Shown here piece by piece: positions 19,601 through 31,600 of a DNA stretch of 64,000 nucleotides. The DNA is from Tragulus kanchil (lineage: Eukaryota; Chordata; Mammalia; Artiodactyla; Tragulidae): contig JAIOJX010000027.1 of assembly GCA_022376925.1 (NCBI GenBank), forward strand, positions 21,965,471 through 22,029,470, given 5' to 3'. The first letter of the stretch is position 1, and each line of letters begins with the position of its first letter. The notes below the pieces were generated by a model that made no database searches, had not been told where the DNA came from, and saw nothing but the letters and a program-made list of their open reading frames with translations. Made by a program: the position numbers and the translations under genes.

Positions 19601-22600
19601 TTTGCCTTAATTAAGATGGATTTTAGTTTTACTTCCCGAAAGAAGGGGAAATGGAAAGCCCTTAAAATGGTCACTTAGGCAAGATAATGAGAAACCTTTC
19701 TAGGAGGAGCGGAGGCGGCTGGCGTTTCAGAGCTGGCTGCCCAGCCCTGCTGGTGGCGGGTGAACGCCCATGCCCTCCCCCCGGCCTGAGGCAGGTGATG
19801 CCCCAAGGTGGGCTCCGGGAGGCCAGAGGCAGAGCCTGCCTGGGGCTTCAAGGAAGGGGGAGAGGAGTATTCCTGAATGTTCCACCCCCGAGTTTCCGCC
19901 GGGGTGAGGAGCCCTCCCCTGAGTGTCTGCTCGTGGAGCCTTCCCACTGCCTTCCCAGTCTCTTGGGTTTCCTTTAGAAAAGTAGATTCCTTTCACTCCA
20001 GCCTCACGTCTCACAAAATGTCTGGTGCCAGCTCCGTGGCTCCCTTTTTTTTTTTTTAAGCTTTTATTTTACTTTTATTTTATTTTATTTTTTTAAACTT
20101 TTATTTTACTTTTAACTTTTACAGAGTTTGGTTGTCTACAGATGCGTATGTTCCCAGATTACTCATATGTGTATCCCCCCCATCCCACCCCTCCAGGCCG
20201 TCACACAGCACCCCTGCAGGATCTCCTTTTCTCACAGAGCAATGACTATAGCTATTTTCTTCACATGTGATAGTACAGGCCTTCCTGCTACTCCCGTCTC
20301 CCTTTTGATTCAGGCCAGGTTAGTAGGAAATGGAAGTATTAACATATTTTAATTTATTGCTATGGTTTAGTTTATTAAATATATTCATGTACTAATGGTT
20401 TAATAGGACATTTTTTATTATTTATTTTAACAGCTAATATTGAAATGACAATTATTTGAATATTAGCCAGATTATTAGGAAAATACCCCCCTCCCCTGCC
20501 GCCGCAAAAAAAAAAATGGGAGAGAAAGATTCCAAAGCCAGGTGTCCTTTCCCGTCACCCACAGCCACGTTCCGTCCATCAGCCCAGGGGGCGAGGGGGG
20601 CGGTTGACCGCTTGCCGGCCTGGAGGGCTGAGAGCCGCCAGCTACCCTTTCCAGAAGCTCCGAGGAGCCCCCTTGTGGACCAGCCTCCTCTTGCCAGTTC
20701 ACAGAGCCTCACCCGGTGTCTGTCCCCCCGTCTCTCCCTTCTCTGCCCCTCAGCAGGGCCCTCCTGGGGTGCTGCACCACCTTGCCCCCAGTCCCCTCTT
20801 CTCCAGGGTCCCTCTCTCTCCTTCCCATCAGCTTATTTCACACCCTGTCTCCCGTGCCCTGGAAACACTTTCTAAATATAAACGGACGTCAGGGCAAGCA
20901 CGCGAGGCACCATGGAGGCACCAGGCTTTTTTCACCAAGTCAGACCCGTCCGGAAGCTCCCGTCCCTTCCCCAGCAGAGAGAATGCTTTGGGCCGGCTGG
21001 TCGGATCAGGTCTGAAATGGCGGTTCCTTTTATTCTGCGCCTCCTCCAACCTCCTCCCCGCCTTTGGAAACGAACACGTGGCCTTTCCCCACAGCTTCGT
21101 GACGACTACCTTTGTGGTGGAGGCCATGGGGGCGGCCAACGCTCAGCTCCACTGGAAGAGGATGGAAACCCACCAGGTGTGTGTGCCGCCCTGGGCTTGG
21201 GCAGGGCGCCCGGGCAGCCGTGTGCAGAGAGGCGGCCGGGTCCCTCCCTCCTGACCCTGCGAGGCTCCAGGGCCCTAACCCAGAGCTGAAGTCTGCAGCC
21301 ACGTGGGCTGACAAGGGGCCTCTGCAAGCCACCTCTGCTGTGGGTCCCTCCTCCCCCGCGGGTCCCTCCTCCCACCGACCTTGGAACCTTCATGCCTGGA
21401 CCCGTGCGGGCGTCTCCCTCTGAGCACGCCTGACCCTCTAACGGGACACCACGAAAGTATGGCAAGCTCCTAATCAGATCCTTCCAGAAAGGAAGAGCAA
21501 AGGAAACAGGCTCTCCATTGTCCCTCTAGATTTTTATTATTTATTTTAACAGCTAATATTGAAATGACAATTATTTGAATATTAGCCAGATTATTAGGAA
21601 AATACCCCCCTCCCCTGCCGCCGCAAAAAAAAAAATGGGAGAGAAAGATTCCAAAGCCAGGTGTCCTTTCCCGTCACCCACAGCCACGTTCCGTCCATCA
21701 GCCCAGGGGGCGAGGGGGGCGGTTGACCGCTTGCCGGCCTGGAGGGCTGAGAGCCGCCAGCTACCCTTTCCAGAAGCTCCGAGGAGCCCCCTTGTGGACC
21801 AGCCTCCTCTTGCCAGTTCACAGAGCCTCACCCGGTGTCTGTCCCCCCGTCTCTCCCTTCTCTGCCCCTCAGCAGGGCCCTCCTGGGGTGCTGCACCACC
21901 TTGCCCCCAGTCCCCTCTTCTCCAGGGTCCCTCTCTCTCCTTCCCATCAGCTTATTTCACACCCTGTCTCCCGTGCCCTGGAAACACTTTCTAAATATAA
22001 ACGGACGTCAGGGCAAGCACGCGAGGCACCATGGAGGCACCAGGCTTTTTTCACCAAGTCAGACCCGTCCGGAAGCTCCCGTCCCTTCCCCAGCAGAGAG
22101 AATGCTTTGGGCCGGCTGGTCGGATCAGGTCTGAAATGGCGGTTCCTTTTATTCTGCGCCTCCTCCAACCTCCTCCCCGCCTTTGGAAACGAACACGTGG
22201 CCTTTCCCCACAGCTTCGTGACGACTACCTTTGTGGTGGAGGCCATGGGGGCGGCCAACGCTCAGCTCCACTGGAAGAGGATGGAAACCCACCAGGTGTG
22301 TGTGCCGCCCTGGGCTTGGGCAGGGCGCCCGGGCAGCCGTGTGCAGAGAGGCGGCCGGGTCCCTCCCTCCTGACCCTGCGAGGCTCCAGGGCCCTAACCC
22401 AGAGCTGAAGTCTGCAGCCACGTGGGCTGACAAGGGGCCTCTGCAAGCCACCTCTGCTGTGGGTCCCTCCTCCCCCGCGGGTCCCTCCTCCCCACCGACC
22501 TTGGAACCTTCATGCCTGGACCCGTGCCGGAGCGTCTCCCTCTGAGCACGCCTGACCCTCTAACGGGACACCACGAAAGTATGGCAAGCTCCCTAATCAG

Positions 22601-25600
22601 ATCCTTCCAGAAAGGAAGAGCAAAGGAAACAGGCTCTCCATTGTCCCTCTAGAGCTGTGTCCCTTTCTCCTCCCTTGTCTGGCCTCACCGTCCGCATCCC
22701 GTCCCCTCCCAGGAGGAGGACGACGACTCCTCCACGGCGTCCGACAGCGACGTCCTCGTCCAGGACAGCTACGAGCGGGCGGAGAAGCGGCCCATCCTCT
22801 CTGTGCGTAAGTCTTGGGGTTCTGGGCTGGCCCGTGCTTCCCTCTGGTCCACGGGGTTCCCCTTCCTCAAGGAGAGGGCCCGGGGCTGGGCCGAGGGGGT
22901 GGTCTCCCTATAGAGACCCTCTAGCATTTCCCACCGAGAGTTGGTCCTGGGGCGTCACCGGGGGGCCCTGGGGCCAGGCTCACCCCTGCTGGCTCTGCCG
23001 CTGGCTGCTGGCTGCAGCCTAGGAAGGTGCCGTGACCTTGGCCCCGGAAGCTCGAGTCCGTGTCAGGTCTCTGCGTTCCTTCCTTCCTCCTGTCCCACCA
23101 GACATCCACAGAGAGCCCAGCCGAGCCGGGGGAGGCACCCCCGCCTTCCCTCTTGCCCACAGTGAGCGTACCTTAGTTCACCAACCAGGGATCAAACCCG
23201 TGCCCCTTGCTTCCGCTGAAGCTCGGAGTCCTGACCACCAGGGAATTTCCTCAACCTGTGTTTGAAAAATGTTTCAAACCGAACACATTAGCAAAAGTTT
23301 TCTTAAGAGTTTGAGCACCTCGGGAGTCCATTATCCTGGAGGATCCATGAAGCTCAGCACCGTTTCTAGGGCGTGTCCTCGTGGGGCGGAGAAAAACCAT
23401 TTTGAACCCCCCCTTTAGTCACTGCCGCTGGGCTTGGGCAGGCGCCCGGGCAGCCGTGTGCAGAGAGGCGGCCGGGTCCCTCCCTCCTGACCCTGCGAGG
23501 CTCCAGGGCCCTAACCCAGAGCTGAAGTCTGCAGCCACGTGGGCTGACAAGGGGCCTCTGCAAGCCACCTCTGCTGTGGGTCCCTCCTCCCCCGCGGGTC
23601 CCTCCTCCCCACCGACCTTGGAACCTTCATGCCTGGACCCGTGCCGGCGTCTCCCTCTGAGCACGCCTGACCCTCTAACGGGACACCACGAAAGTATGGC
23701 AAGCTCCCTAATCAGATCCTTCCAGAAAGGAAGAGCAAAGGAAACAGGCTCTCCATTGTCCCTCTAGAGCTGTGTCCCTTTCTCCTCCCTTGTCTGGCCT
23801 CACCGTCCGCATCCCGTCCCCTCCCAGGAGGAGGACGACGACTCCTCCACGGCGTCCGACAGCGACGTCCTCGTCCAGGACAGCTACGAGCGGGCGGAGA
23901 AGCGGCCCATCCTCTCTGTGCGTAAGTCTTGGGGTTCTGGGCTGGCCCGTGCTTCCCTCTGGTCCACGGGGTTCCCCTTCCTCAAGGAGAGGGCCCGGGG
24001 CTGGGCCGAGGGGGTGGTCTCCCTATAGAGACCCTCTAGCATTTCCCACCGAGAGTTGGTCCTGGGGCGTCACCGGGGGGCCCTGGGGCCAGGCTCACCC
24101 CTGCTGGCTCTGCCGCTGGCTGCTGGCTGCAGCCTAGGAAGGTGCCGTGACCTTGGCCCCGGAAGCTCGAGTCCGTGTCAGGTCTCTGCGTTCCTTCCTT
24201 CCTCCTGTCCCACCAGACATCCACAGAGAGCCCAGCCGAGCCGGGGGAGGCACCCCCGCCTTCCCTCTTGCCCACAGTGAGCGTACCTTAGTTCACCAAC
24301 CAGGGATCAAACCCGTGCCCCTTGCTTCCGCTGAAGCTCGGAGTCCTGACCACCAGGGAATTTCCTCAACCTGTGTTTGAAAAAAATGTTTCAAACCGAA
24401 CACATTAGCAAAAGTTTTCTTAAGAGTTTGAGCACCTCGGGAGTCCATTATCCTGGAGGATCCATGAAGCTCAGCACCGTTTCTAGGAGCGTGTCCTCGT
24501 GGGGGCGGAGAAAAAACCACGCCCTCTTTCCTCTGCAGAGAGACGCGGTCCCCCGAACCTTTTCGAGATCACAGACCGGGTGGAGATGGGGCAGATGGCC
24601 TCCATGTTCTTCAATAAAGGTGAGGGTGCGTTCTCCACGGGGAGGGGTAGGGGGGGGCGGGCGGGGAGGGGGCGGGGACCTTCCTGCGGGCCGCGGCACC
24701 TGGAGCGGGGATTCCGCCTCAACTAGGGACCGGGGCCGGCGGGAAAGAGGGAGGAACAGTTTCTTGGCCTGCAAAGCCGCCTTGAAGGACTCCTTCAAAG
24801 GGTTTTCTTTGTTCCCTCTCCCTTCAGCGCCTCAGGATTAAAACAGCAGCTAGTGGTCAAGAGCTTGCCTGCCTGTGCAAGGACTCAGGCTCGATCCCTG
24901 GGTTGGGAGGATCCCCTGGAGAAGGAAATGGCAACCCACTCCAGTTTTCTTGCCTGGAGACATCTGCGGACGGAGGAGCCTGGCAGGGCTTACAGCCTGT
25001 AGCCTCGCAAAAGAGTCAGGCACGTTTGGACGACTCAGCAACCCCTTAGGGACTATGCCTCATAGAGGCTGAGAGTCCCAAACCGCTTTCCAGTGGAGGA
25101 AGCCCGTGGAGGCGGCTGGTGGGTCCGTGCCTCTCTCTGGACGGCTTCTGGCTTGTCTCTGCTGCTTCTGGACTGTTCCGTCCAGGACCGCACAGAGAGA
25201 GGGGTGACTGCGCCATGCTCTGTGTGTGTGTGGTCGTCCCGGTGGCCAGCAGAGGGCGCCAGGAGCCCGCGCTCAGGGCTGCTGTCCCGCCCGCCTGTGA
25301 CCTCCCTGGGCTCCGCCTGCTGCTCGGTGGGAACTCAAGGATCCTGCCCAGCTGGGGTGCTGCCGGGTCGGCCGTTCCGGCCACAGGATCTCAGGCCCCC
25401 ATTCCAGATCCTGTTCTTTGGGGAGATGATCTTTGGGGGATCATCATGTTTTTTTCTCTGGGGAGGTGTACTTTTGGTAATGCCCAAACCTTCCCAAGGG
25501 AGTCAGACACGCCTCAGGAAGCCCTTGACCTTGCAGCTATCTTGGGAGATTTTCTGCCCCTCCATCAAAACCCCCTGTTTGCAGAGGGGCGCGTCTCCTC

Positions 25601-28600
25601 TGGTCCTTGCCAGTCTTGAATGTGGCTGCGCTGGGTCTGAGCCGAGGGGGACCGTGGAAGCCTGGAATCTTCTCGGCTGTTTCTTAGGCTGTCGAACATC
25701 CGCTGGTCACCGTGGTGGGAGGCCACAGAGACGGTGCCTGAGGTCGCCTCAGAGCCTGTGTCCACCCTCCCCCCGGAACGGCCTCAGCGAGGCTCTCAGA
25801 ACTTCTGAGAACACGATTAGTGGCACATGCAGGTCCCCTGTTTCTACCTCCCCGCCCCCTCGTCGGACTCAGATGAGAGACTGGCGGCCGCACGGCCTCC
25901 TTCCAGAGGCAAAAGCTTCGGAGGCGAGGACAGGCACCTCTTCAGCCCCTTTCCTAATCTTTGTGTCTCACAGTCTGTCCTGATTTAAGAATTCCAGGAA
26001 CTCGCCGTTTCGGGGGCTTTGTCCATGTGTCGGTGCGCACCCCAGTCTACGCCCCTAGCTTACCCGAATCGGACGGAAAATAAGCACACGCGTGCAAGAG
26101 CGGCTCAGACGTGGAGGACACCCGCCCCTCCCCTGCTCCAGGGTCCTCCAGCTCGGTCTGCCTGCCGTGTGCCTGGACCCTTCTTCAAGTTGCAGGATGT
26201 TGAGTAGCGTCCCTGACTTCGGTCCACTCGCGGTTGGTAGCACCGCCCAGTCCTGAGAAGCGAAAACGCCCTCAGACTTTGCCAGATGTCCCCAGGGGCT
26301 GGGGCAGAGCCGCCCTGGCTGGAAGCCCCGCTCGGCTCTATCCCGAGTCACGGGTCGTCACCCTCCCCTCTGGAAGCGCTGCCACCCTCTCCCGGGCTCC
26401 CTCGGGGTCCCGACTCAGGGCCGCAGTTAGACGCGCCAGGCCCAGTCACTGCTGTCCTCAAGGAAGGTCACTGATCCTCCCACTTTGTGTCTCGTAATGA
26501 AATGTATTGACCAAGGAGGGCCAGTGGCCGTTTATAAACAGCTGACAGGAGTGCCAGGCGGTGGGGAGGCTGGGGGCGGAGGGGCGGGGCACCGGCTCAG
26601 AGCAGGACGAGGGGGAGCCCAACTCAGAGCTGACCCCGGGAGCCACTGAGCCTGGACGTCAGCGCCCTCTGAAGCCTTCCAGGGGTCTTTCAAGAACAGC
26701 ATCTCCCCCAGACTCCTGTGAGCAGTGCGGACCTCAGATAGCCCCGGAGGAACTTGTCCCTGGCTTTCCCCATGGGAACCTGGCGGCGCTTTCGAGCCAC
26801 CAGGATTAGAAGGGACCTGTCACTCCATTTTTCTTTCTGTTCCCGGCGACTTCAGCCGCTTGAGATCAGTGACGCCAAAAACAAGCAGTCAGTCTGAACG
26901 GGAGTCTGAGACTGGCCGTCTGAGGCCGCGGCCCTGAGGTTGGAGGGCTCAGCTGCTTTTTTGAAGGCACTTTTACACCTTGTCTTTGTAGCTGGAATCA
27001 CGTGTGGAATTCAGCATGGGCCCAGTTCTTCTCACTGTACAGGATTAGAGGTGGTCAGGGACTTGCCAGGGTTGGGGATCGAGGCCGGTGGGATTAAGAC
27101 TGGCGCTGAGCTCCCAGCTCTAGTCCAGGCCCCTCCTTGGGAGAGAGGGGCCGATGTTTGCCTCCGCAGAGGGACCTCCCCGTCAGCATCCTCCGCTGCA
27201 GGCGATTCTAATAAGAAGGCCGGCGAGCCGCTGCCCCTCGCCCAGCCCACCAGGCCAGCCTCCCCCGGGGGTGCTAGGTGATGAGCCACTTTCAGAACGA
27301 GGCCCTCCGTCTGTGGACATCAAGGGCTTTCTACCCTCTTGTTCTCAGCGTCCGGAGCCGGCCGCTTCCTGTTACCTTGCTTTTCAATCCCTCGGTCTTT
27401 TGTCTCGGAGCCCTGCATGTGGCTGCAAAGGAGGCTCGGGTGGAGGCAAGCCCTGCGGTTCAGGCCCTCAAATCGGGCCAGTCCGTGCCCCACGCGCACC
27501 CGGTACCTGCCTGGATTCAGAGCCTCTCCGGCCTGGCTCCGCCCCCTCCCAGGTGACAGTCACGAGCAGACGGGTCTCCCGCCGGCATCCCAGGGCAGCC
27601 AGCCAGGACGAGACAGGACGCGGGGGCGGTCTTCCCACTCTGCTCGGGGCACCGAGGCCCTGGACAGGGGAGAGCCGCACCGTCAGAAAGGCTGGCGGGC
27701 AGCCCCCTGACGGACGGCTCTCTTCTCGCTTCCAGTGGGGGTGAACCTGTTCTACTTCTGCATCATCGTCTACCTGTACGGGGACCTGGCCATCTACGCC
27801 GCCGCCGTGCCCTTCTCCCTCATGCAGGTGACCTGGTGAGTGTCCCCGCCTCGCCCCCCACGAGAGCTGCAGCCCAGCGGGCTTCCTCGGGCCGTCGGGG
27901 CGTGTCTTCTCGGGGTGGAAGCCCAACACCAAGCAGCTCCATCAGAATCCAAAGAATGGTGGTGTCCGAGGCCCTTCTCTGCCCGTGCCACGGCCCGCCG
28001 TGCCTCCTGGCCTTCGAGGAGGTGCTCCTCACTGCCATCCCGTGGGGAAGAGGAGTGGGGTTCCCGCCAGAGACTCCCAAGGGGCCGGGAAACGGTGCAG
28101 CGCACGTCAGGAATACTGGGCCTGCCCCCTTGGCCCGGGGAGAGCCAGATCGTGGGACCTGAAGCCGCCGTGGCGGGCGTTGAGATTCAGGAACTGGTTG
28201 CCCGTGGTTCATAAAGGCAGGTTCTGTCCGCTTCCGGCCGCGCAGGGAGGCCCCACTGAGCCGCCCTTCTCCCCAGCAGCGCCCTGGGCAACGACTCCTG
28301 CGGCGTGGAGGCCGACGCCAAGCACAACGACACGGACCGGTGCTGGGGGCCCCTGCGGCGCGTGGACACCTACCGCATCTACCTGGTGAGTGGCCGGCCG
28401 GGGCGCGGGGCCCGCGAGCTGCCTTCCCTCTCTGCTAGAGTCTCCCCAGAGAGCAGCCGGCAGCGCCCTGCAGCCTGGCGGGGGACGGGGGCCTCGGTCC
28501 CGGTCAGAAGGTGGATCATGCACTGCAGCGCCCGCGCGTCCTGGCCACTGGGCCTCCGTCGCGTGTGGTTTGGAGTGGGCGTTCGGGTCGGCACCAGCTC

Positions 28601-31600
28601 CGGGGCTGCAGCACTTACGAACTTAGCTCAGGGTTTGAGGGCGCGCTGAGCAAAGCCCTGCAAGAGGCCAGGGCTGGCTTTCCGAAAACTTCCATGTTTC
28701 GACCTTCCTCCTGCGCCGCCCAGGAGCCCAGGAGCGGTGGCCGGGCGGCCTGGCTGGGCCGGTGGGGCCGAGCCGTCTCGCGGAGCTGCCCCCGTGAGGA
28801 GGGGTCAGCTCAGCTTGCTGCCCGTCTCCCGGCTCCCCGTAGACAAGGGAGGATGGATCTCCGGGTTCGGTCTCGTTGCTGTCAGCTGTTGCAGGAGGTG
28901 AGGGGGCGAGGGGGGACCGGAGCTGAGTAACGCACCCGACGGGTCTCGGGTGATCAACCAGAGGTGGGCACCCGTCTCTGCCCGACGTGCCGGCAGAAAT
29001 GGTTCCCTTTTGCTTGTGCAGCGTCTGTTAAGACTGCACTTCCCCTTGGCCCTCCTCAGCCCTGACACGGGTGTAGGGACACCGGGTGACACACAGCTAG
29101 ACACGTGGCCGCCTAGCTGAGAGAGCTGGGGGGCCGCCTCTTACCTGTCCCCGTCCTGACCGAGGCTCCGCAGCGCCGGCGGCTGTGCTGTTCCGCTCTG
29201 AATTCATTAACGCCCAGCCCTGGTTTCGCCTTCCCAGCCTCCCCCTCTCACCTGCCCAGGCGTCCTGGAGCCCAGCCCCAGTGAGACTTGTTTTCCTCTC
29301 TCTTTCTGGAGCCGCCGGATGGTCAGCGCTGGCCAGCCGTCTCGTCTTCTCAGAGAACTGCGTCTCACCTGAGCTCTAGTGGGGCCTGGTGGCAGCTTCA
29401 CTTGCCAGGCCCCTTCCCCCTCCCCAGCGCGGGGGCAGGCAGAGGACTCCGCAGGGGGCGGTCCCCGGGAGAGCAGAGGCCTGTAAGGCTCTTAGCATCT
29501 GAACAAACCATGATTAAGAGAATTAACAGAAGTGCTGGTAAGAAGTGTGAGGCCCCATCTGGGTCTCTAACCGGGGGTCCTGAGGTTCCGCACAGACCCA
29601 GGAGCAGGTCCAGGACCCAGGGTCTGCGGTGAAACCCCTCGGGTGGGTCCTTCCCGGGGGGCTGCTGGAGGCAGGGCCGGGTCTGTCCAGCCCGTCGCCC
29701 CCGCCCTTCAGCAGAACAGCGTGGAATGCGAGTCCGGCCACTGCCACTGGCCCAGAGAATTTTCAGCTGATTATCGCCTTATTAAATTGTTCCTCCTCTC
29801 GTCCAAGCGTGGGTGAATACGAAACCTGGCAAGAGGCCAGGGCTGGCTTTCCAAAACTTCCATGTTTCGACCTTCCTCCTCGCCGCCCAGGAGCCCAGGA
29901 GCGGTGGCCGGGCGGCCTGGCTGGGCCGGTGGGGCCGAGCCGTCTCGCGGAGCTGCCCCCGTGAGGAGGGGTCAGCTCAGCTTGCTGCCCGTCTCCCGGC
30001 TCCCCGTAGACAAGGGAGGATGGATCTCCGGGTTCGGTCTCGTTGCTGTCAGCTGTTGCAGGAGGTGAGGGGGCGAGGGGGGACCGGAGCTGAGTAACGC
30101 ACCCGACGGGTCTCGGGTGATCAACCAGAGGTGGGCACCCGTCTCTGCCCGACGTGCCGGCAGAAATGGTTCCCTTTTGCTTGTGCAGCGTCTGTTAAGA
30201 CTGCACTTCCCCTTGGCCCTCCTCAGCCCTGACACGGGTGTAGGGACACCGGGTGACACACAGCTAGACACGTGGCCGCCTAGCTGAGAGAGCTGGGGGG
30301 CCGCCTCTTACCTGTCCCCGTCCTGACCGAGGCTCCGCAGCGCCGGCGGCTGTGCTGTTCCGCTCTGAATTCATTAACGCCCAGCCCTGGTTTCGCCTTC
30401 CCAGCCTCCCCCTCTCACCTGCCCAGGCGTCCTGGAGCCCAGCCCCAGTGAGACTTGTTTTCCTCTCTCTTTCTGGAGCCGCCGGATGGTCAGCGCTGGC
30501 CAGCCGTCTCGTCTTCTCAGAGAACTGCGTCTCACCTGAGCTCTAGTGGGGCCTGGTGGCAGCTTCACTTGCCAGGCCCCTTCCCCCTCCCCAGCGCGGG
30601 GGCAGGCAGAGGACTCCGCAGGGGGCGGTCCCCGGGAGAGCAGAGGCCTGTAAGGCTCTTAGCATCTGAACAAACCATGATTAAGAGAATTAACAGAAGT
30701 GCTGGTAAGAAGTGTGAGGCCCCATCTGGGTCTCTAACCGGGGGTCCTGAGGTTCCGCACAGACCCAGGAGCAGGTCCAGGACCCAGGGTCTGCGGTGAA
30801 ACCCCTCGGGTGGGTCCTTCCCGGGGGGCTGCTGGAGGCAGGGCCGGGTCTGTCCAGCCCGTCGCCCCCGCCCTTCAGCAGAACAGCGTGGAATGCGGGG
30901 AGTCCGGCCACTGCCACTGGCCCAGAGAATTATTTAGCAGCGTGATTATCGCCTTATTAAATTGTTCCTCCTCTCGTCCCTGTAAACCTGCCACATGATG
31001 GAGGACTCTCTCCCTGAACCTCAATAACTCTGAACAGAAGGAACCCTTCAGGAAAGCAGACAGGCATTAATTACTGCCTTCGCCTCCCAGATACTGCGCT
31101 TACAACTCAGGCAGCTCACTGCCACCAGGCCGCCACCAGCCCCGCGACCCCGGTCGGGGGAGCAGGGCGGAGCCAGCGCTGCCCCCTCTGGGCGCCCAGG
31201 CAGTGAGCGCCGCCCGCCCTCGCTGCCCGGGGTCCCCGCCCAGGGCTTCCATTTGCTCAGAGGGTCTTAGTTCAGACGTGTTGCTCTGCCTGCCTTGGAG
31301 AAGCTCAAAGCCAGCGGACCTTCAGGTTGTCTCCGAACTTATGTCACAACATGGCGTGTGGCTCCCGGGGTCCGCGGCTTCCACTGGGCGCGCTGGGCAA
31401 GGCGGAAGGTGGCTTTCAGGCCCCCTTCCCGCCCCAGACGCAGTCACGTCTCTGTCTCGGGGAAACGGAGCGCCTCTCCAGCCTGTCTGTCTAAAGGGAC
31501 CTCTGACAGCCGCTCGTGTCTCCCCGGCCAGTCCCGCCTGGCTTTTCCTTTACAGTTTAACTGTCACAGAGCCTGTGTGTTCAGTGTCTCCCTGGAAATG

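Larger units (their letters stand above)
18304..21094 (+). other. TMEM104 intron 3
   Basis: It contains a CHR SINE soon after the donor, a Bov-tA SINE and an AT-rich L1 fragment. The start of the duplicate 20412-22653 lies in it. No coding sequence was seen. Confidence 0.7.
20412..22653. repeat. Tandem duplicate 5 (contains TMEM104 exon 4)
   Basis: Copy 1 is 20412-21530 and copy 2 is 21531-22653, abutting (offset 1119 rising to 1123). Copy 1 has lost single bases in C runs in its last 170 bp. Exon 4 is present in both. Confidence 0.95.
22310..24519. repeat. Tandem duplicate 6 (contains TMEM104 exon 5), overlapping duplicate 5
   Basis: Copy 1 is 22310-23399 and copy 2 is 23428-24519 (offset 1115-1120), with 28 nt of filler at 23400-23427. 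Indels sit in homopolymers (for example A5 versus A7 near 23265) and near the copy ends. The first about 340 bp are shared with duplicate 5 and so occur three times. Confidence 0.95.
24620..27735 (+). other. TMEM104 intron 6
   Basis: It begins with a G-rich tract (24639-24677) and one Bov-tA SINE (24848-25042), then about 2.7 kb of GC-rich DNA with no recognised repeat or exon. Long open frames at 25093-25983 and 27154-27744 look like chance frames in GC-rich intron. Confidence 0.65.

Noticed and set aside
20045..20460. AT-rich tract considered as a matrix-attachment or replication-origin element
   Set aside because: The sequence is better explained by a truncated antisense L1 with its T-rich end; no independent sign of another function.
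21723..22373. 216-codon frame at 21723-22373 repeated exactly at 20604-21254
   Set aside because: It covers exon 4 in the real frame only for a short part. The rest is intron read through. The exact repetition is due to the tandem duplicate, not to a gene family.
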